A DNA stretch of 37,420 bases from the NCBI GenBank assembly GCA_016927755.1, contig JAFGLZ010000110.1, forward strand, positions 1 to 37,420, written 5' to 3'. The notes beneath the pieces were generated by a model. The model ran no database searches and was not told the origin of the DNA. It saw only the letters and a program-made list of their open reading frames with translations. This document shows, piece by piece, positions 34,356 through 37,420 of the stretch (positions are counted from its first letter, which is position 1; each line of letters begins with the position of its first letter). This stretch comes from Phycisphaerae bacterium (GTDB taxonomy: Bacteria > Planctomycetota > Phycisphaerae > UBA1845 > JAFGLZ01). The translations under genes were made by a program, and so were the position numbers.

Positions 34356-34468
34356 TTGAAATCTTCGCTCAGACTGCGCGCCCTAGGAGCTCGGGGTATG
34401 TCCTCCGATGGTAATCAACTTGATGTCGATTGTGGGCAAGGACAAGGCAGTTCTCGCTCCCAAGGGCC
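34345..34468 (-). promoter_or_regulatory. Predicted attenuator: mutually exclusive leader hairpins
   Basis: Segment A (34468-34456, GCCCUUGGGAGC) pairs with segment B (34390-34380, GCUCCUAGGGC) with one U-U mismatch and one bulge. Segment B also pairs with segment C, the left arm of the terminator: CUCCUAGG (34389-34382) with CCUGGGAG (34352-34345), 8 bp with one G-U. So A:B leaves the terminator free, while B:C blocks it. B spans the stop codon of the leader reading frame and would be covered by a ribosome that finishes it, but would be free if the ribosome stalled at the isoleucine codons. This is the logic of amino-acid-biosynthesis attenuators. An internal hairpin (AAUCGAC-AUCAA-GUUGAUU) lies over the isoleucine codons. 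Confidence 0.6.
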
Positions 34469-34490
34469 CAGGCGGAATCGATCGAGCCAC
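34383..34490 (-). CDS. Candidate isoleucine-rich leader peptide of the MATE-ileS operon
   Basis: A 35-codon frame from GTG at 34490 to TAG at 34385-34383. It holds Ile at positions 5, 21, 23, 26 and 28, four within the eight codons reading I-D-I-K-L-I-T-I. GGGGGA lies about 9 bases upstream of the GTG. A 9-bp hairpin (GAUCGGGCC-UGU-GGCUCGAUC) would bury that GTG, so an in-frame TTG at 34445 preceded by GGGAG is a good alternative; it gives a 20-residue peptide with the same Ile run. No known protein is recognised. The peptide itself need have no function; codon-dependent stalling would be enough. Confidence 0.45.
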   Translation of the reverse strand: MARSIPPGPLGARTALSLPTIDIKLITIGGHTPSS

Positions 34491-34514
34491 AGGCCCGATC
34501 CCCCAGCGACCGCC

Positions 34515-34543
34515 CTTATAGTGGTTTGACCAGCTAGTGTCAA
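34515..34543 (-). promoter_or_regulatory. Sigma-70-type promoter of the MATE-ileS operon
   Basis: TTGACA (34543-34538), a 17-base spacer and TATAAG (34520-34515) on the minus strand. This is near consensus and the transcript would start about 34508. A GC-rich stretch follows the -10 box. About 17 bases downstream is the GTG of the leader frame, and about 185 bases downstream the intrinsic terminator. Confidence 0.85.
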
Positions 34544-34598
34544 CATCGACCAGGGCCCGGTGCGTCTTTGAGGCGATCCTACCGAATCGCTCGAATCG

Positions 34599-34678
34599 TT
34601 TCGAGGCCCCCTCGTTCTGAGGCCCCTTCGTTCCGAGGGCCCCTCGCTTCGAGGCCGCCTCGCTTCGAGGCCGCCATC
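34599..34678 (+). repeat. Tandem 16-bp repeat, five copies
   Basis: Five consecutive 16-bp units (34599, 34615, 34631, 34647, 34663) of the form TTTCGAGGCCCCCTCG. Most hold the inverted pair CGAGG/CCTCG, so each can form a small hairpin; unit 2 is TGAGG/CTTCG and unit 5 is interrupted. The spacing is exact. The array lies between the MATE-ileS promoter and the rRNA promoter, inside the gene-free stretch 34544-34911. The rest of that stretch is GC-rich with no gene seen. Confidence 0.75.
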
Positions 34679-34911
34679 GGTATGGGACGTCCGGCCCGAG
34701 CTGCGGGGTCTACCCCGCGCAAAGAGACTGCCGCGCGGCACGAATGCCTCGCCTCGGGCGGGACGCGGAATCGAACCGAGCACCCCTCGGACGACGAGAA
34801 CAGGGCGCGGACGCACGCCTCCTTGGCGGAATGGGTTGCGGTCTGACGGGGGGCCGCGGCGTGGCGTTAGCGGCTCGTAACCGCCCGCCCCGAGCGCCCG
34901 CGGCGCGGGGG

Positions 34912-34940
34912 ATGACAAGCCGTGGCAGAGTCGTTATAAT
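34912..34940 (+). promoter_or_regulatory. rRNA-type promoter P1 of the tRNA-23S operon
   Basis: ATGACA (34912-34917), a 17-base spacer and TATAAT (34935-34940), one base short of consensus. GCGCCCG directly after the -10 box is the GC-rich discriminator typical of stringently controlled stable-RNA promoters. It points towards tRNA-Ile, tRNA-Ala and 23S rRNA. Confidence 0.8.
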
Positions 34941-35027
34941 GCGCCCGTTAGGGTAACGGTTGAGTCCGGGACGGCGACGACTCGGTGAGTTCAACCCAAG
35001 ATTTTTCCCGGAACGGCCGATTAGGGA

Positions 35028-35055
35028 TTGACAAGATTTGAGCATGTGGTAAACT
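35028..35055 (+). promoter_or_regulatory. Second promoter P2 upstream of the structured leader RNA
   Basis: TTGACA (35028-35033), a 16-base spacer and TAAACT (35050-35055) with TGG directly before it, giving an extended -10. Transcription would begin near 35062, about 185 bases before an intrinsic terminator. It could drive a separate small RNA or add to readthrough into the tRNAs. Confidence 0.7.
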
Positions 35056-35061
35056 TTGGTG

Positions 35062-35247
35062 CTGCAGAGCCGATGAGGGGTTCGGCCTAGGTATCGACTC
35101 AGACCTGGGGCTGAAACAGGAGACGAGGCTTCTTGCAAGTACTGATGCGAATCCCGATAGGGTTCCATAGCTGGCTTCGATGTTGAAGTTGGTGGTGAAG
35201 GCGGAGAAATGCCAAGGCCACTGGCATCAAGCTGGTGGCCTTTTTTT
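35062..35247 (+). ncRNA. Candidate structured leader or small RNA upstream of tRNA-Ile
   Basis: About 185 bases between promoter P2 and a terminator, without a convincing reading frame. Visible hairpins: GCCGA...UCGGC, CCUAGGU-10nt-ACCUGGG, GAAuCCC-GAUA-GGGUUC and CUUC...GAAG. AUGCCA (35209-35214) can pair with UGGCAU (35222-35227), which uses part of the left arm of the terminator, so the two structures exclude each other. I see no hallmark of SRP RNA, tmRNA, RNase P or a known riboswitch. It may be a stand-alone small RNA or an attenuator of the stable-RNA operon. Confidence 0.5.
35216..35247 (+). terminator. Intrinsic terminator between P2 and tRNA-Ile
   Basis: GGCCACUGGC (35216-35225) pairs with GCUGGUGGCC (35231-35240) over 10 bp with a 5-nt loop; two pairs are G-U and fit only plus-strand RNA. 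Seven Ts follow directly, and a second run of seven Ts lies at about 35254-35260. The tRNA-Ile gene begins 45 bases later, so P1 and P2 transcripts must read through or be partly stopped here. Confidence 0.8.
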
Positions 35248-35292
35248 GTCGGCTTTTTTTATCGTCCCTGGGACTGGGGGCGCACGACAACA

Positions 35293-35366
35293 GGGCTCGT
35301 AGCTCAGTTGGTTAGAGCGCGCCCCTGATAAGGGCGAGGTCGCTGGTTCGAATCCAGCCGGGCCCA
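35293..35366 (+). tRNA. tRNA-Ile (GAU)
   Basis: A complete cloverleaf: acceptor stem GGGCTCG / CGGGCCC with one G-T pair, D arm with AGCTCAGTTGGTTAGAGC, anticodon stem CGCCC / GGGCG with loop CTGATAA (anticodon GAT at 35327-35329), and T arm GCTGG-TTCGAAT-CCAGC. CCA is not encoded. It is usually found between 16S and 23S genes; here no 16S lies upstream. It is the tRNA charged by the ileS product of the divergent operon. Confidence 0.97.
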
Positions 35367-35399
35367 GTCGGCTTGGGGGCCGGCGAGTCGGGAAGATCC

Positions 35400-35475
35400 G
35401 GGGACGTAGCTCAACTGGGAGAGCGCCGGCTTTGCAAGCCGGAGGTTGCCGGTTCGAGCCCGGTCGTCTCCACCA
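35400..35475 (+). tRNA. tRNA-Ala (UGC)
   Basis: A complete cloverleaf: acceptor stem GGGGACG / CGTCTCC with one G-T pair, D arm AGCTCAACTGGGAGAGC, anticodon stem CCGGC / GCCGG with loop TTTGCAA (anticodon TGC at 35433-35435), and T arm with GGTTCGAGCCC. CCA is encoded (35473-35475), unlike the neighbouring tRNA-Ile. It is 33 bases after tRNA-Ile, the usual order in bacterial rRNA spacers. Confidence 0.97.
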
Positions 35476-35557
35476 TGAAGCGCACCGGGCCCGGAAGTCG
35501 CGGGACGTTGACGCCAGGGCTCGCGGAGATACGAAGTCGGAACGGTTCGCCGAGCCC

Positions 35558-35713
35558 ATGACTTCGAAGGACAAACGATACTTCTGCCCAAACTGCGGAC
35601 AGCCGATCGAGCCGGGACGTTTGGGTGGGGCCACGACCAAGTGGGACGTGTTGAAGATCGCGGTGATCTTCGCGGGCCTGATCGGGATCGTGGCCATCTA
35701 TCGATGGGGTTGA
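35558..35713 (+). CDS. Small zinc-ribbon membrane protein encoded in the tRNA-Ala/23S spacer
   Basis: A 51-residue frame, MTSKDKRYFCPNCGQPIEPG and onward, with a CPNC zinc-knuckle half followed by one hydrophobic helix (LKIAVIFAGLIGIVAIYRW). Only one CxxC pair is present, so zinc binding would need a dimer or partner. It looks like real protein sequence, not chance: the helix and knuckle are both well formed. No ribosome binding site is obvious ahead of the ATG; an upstream continuation of the frame crosses the tRNA-Ala gene and is not coding. A protein gene inside an rRNA spacer is unusual, so expression is uncertain. Confidence 0.5.
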   Translation: MTSKDKRYFCPNCGQPIEPGRLGGATTKWDVLKIAVIFAGLIGIVAIYRWG

Positions 35714-35775
35714 GTCGCCTTGAGTATCCGCCCACGACGCGTGGTCGGATACCCGAGGCCACGGGGCCTCAGGAC

Positions 35776-35790
35776 GATCTTTGACAAGTT
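35776..35790 (+). promoter_or_regulatory. boxA-like antitermination site upstream of 23S rRNA
   Basis: GATCTTTGACAAGTT resembles the boxA of rRNA leaders and spacers (core CTTTGACA, compare E. coli CTCTTTAACA), bound by NusB-S10. Its place, about 190 bases before the 23S start, fits. TTGACA is part of it, but no -10 box follows at 16-18 bases, so a promoter is less likely. Confidence 0.5.
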
Positions 35791-35805
35791 CATAGGAGGA
35801 CGAAG

Positions 35806-35837
35806 TGTGATTCGCTGAACGTCTTGGGCGAATCACA
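35806..35837 (+). other. Perfect inverted repeat in the 23S leader
   Basis: TGTGATTCGC (35806-35815) and GCGAATCACA (35828-35837) form a perfect 10-bp stem with a 12-nt loop. It follows the boxA-like site and could be an RNase III-type processing structure. A second self-complementary segment, CCGATCGAT...ATCGGTCGG, lies at about 35879-35917. Confidence 0.6.
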
Positions 35838-35977
35838 TGTAGTGGCGTCTGTAGAGAACCACTAGTTTAGGTTCACTGTCCGATCGATCGGTTCGGCCCG
35901 TACGGCGGATCGGTCGGCAGGATAGAGCGCTGATGAGGCGGCTTGGCACGGGGATCCTGACAGGGATTCATGAATGT

Positions 35978-37420
<1,443 letters not shown>

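Noticed and set aside
34328..34500. T-box riboswitch controlling ileS
   Set aside because: There is a terminator and an ileS operon, but the conserved T-box core (GGGUGGNACCGCG-like) and the antiterminator bulge are not present. A peptide-type attenuator fits better.
34599..34678. CRISPR array
   Set aside because: The 16-bp units are directly contiguous with no spacers, and there are no cas genes in the window.
34745..34860. tRNA-like segment (GGTTCGATTCC on the minus strand, GGCGGAAT on the plus strand)
   Set aside because: The T-arm stem has a mismatch and no matching acceptor or anticodon arm can be found on either strand, so no cloverleaf can be drawn.
34415..35168. Minus-strand open frames across the rRNA promoter region
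   Set aside because: Arg/Pro/Ser-rich composition from GC-rich DNA; they run through two promoters and the tandem repeat and have no protein features.
35781..35810. TTGACA before 23S as an independent promoter
   Set aside because: No -10 hexamer at 16-18 bases; the same bases fit a boxA antitermination site in the expected place.

Overview
The window most likely comes from a planctomycete (Planctomycetota), probably an uncultured member. The signs are high GC, a sulfatase and a sulfatase-superfamily phosphodiesterase, PIG-L deacetylase, DoxX, PEP-CTERM-type proteins, kdsB (an LPS-type envelope), and a 23S rRNA gene with tRNA-Ile and tRNA-Ala directly upstream but no 16S gene. This assignment is inference from content; no search was run.

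Region 1 (1-10411, minus strand) reads as one catabolic operon. In transcription order it holds a DoxX/Tat/TIM-barrel fusion, an enolase-superfamily enzyme, two coupled amidohydrolase-2 proteins (the first has lost its metal ligands), a secreted glycosidase-like barrel, a third amidohydrolase, a PIG-L deacetylase and a sodium:solute symporter. Overlaps and short gaps tie most genes together. It looks like uptake and breakdown of a modified sugar or sugar acid whose identity cannot be read from sequence.

Region 2 (10412-19150) holds isolated genes separated by hairpin-rich repeats: a secreted phosphodiesterase/phosphatase, a lower-GC gene for a large metallo-beta-lactamase-fold protein, a polytopic membrane protein, a secreted barrel protein and a secreted sulfatase. 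Region 3 (19154-28181) has two PEP-CTERM-like secreted proteins, an unidentified conserved protein coupled to kdsB, a FAD amine oxidase-like gene, a small membrane protein, a CgeB-like glycosyltransferase and an iron-dependent alcohol dehydrogenase.

Region 4 (28359-34543, minus) is a housekeeping operon: promoter, leader, MATE exporter, ileS, alpha/beta hydrolase, purN. The leader looks like a classical ribosome-mediated attenuator. It has a short reading frame with five isoleucine codons, four of them within eight codons, and mutually exclusive antiterminator and terminator hairpins. Region 5 (34544-37420, plus) is the divergent stable-RNA operon: a 16-bp tandem repeat, an rRNA-type promoter, a second promoter with a structured leader and terminator, tRNA-Ile(GAU), tRNA-Ala(UGC), a 51-codon zinc-ribbon/TM reading frame in the spacer, and the 5' part of 23S rRNA running off the window.

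Three families of short intergenic palindromes recur through the window. Their stems show compensatory base changes between copies.
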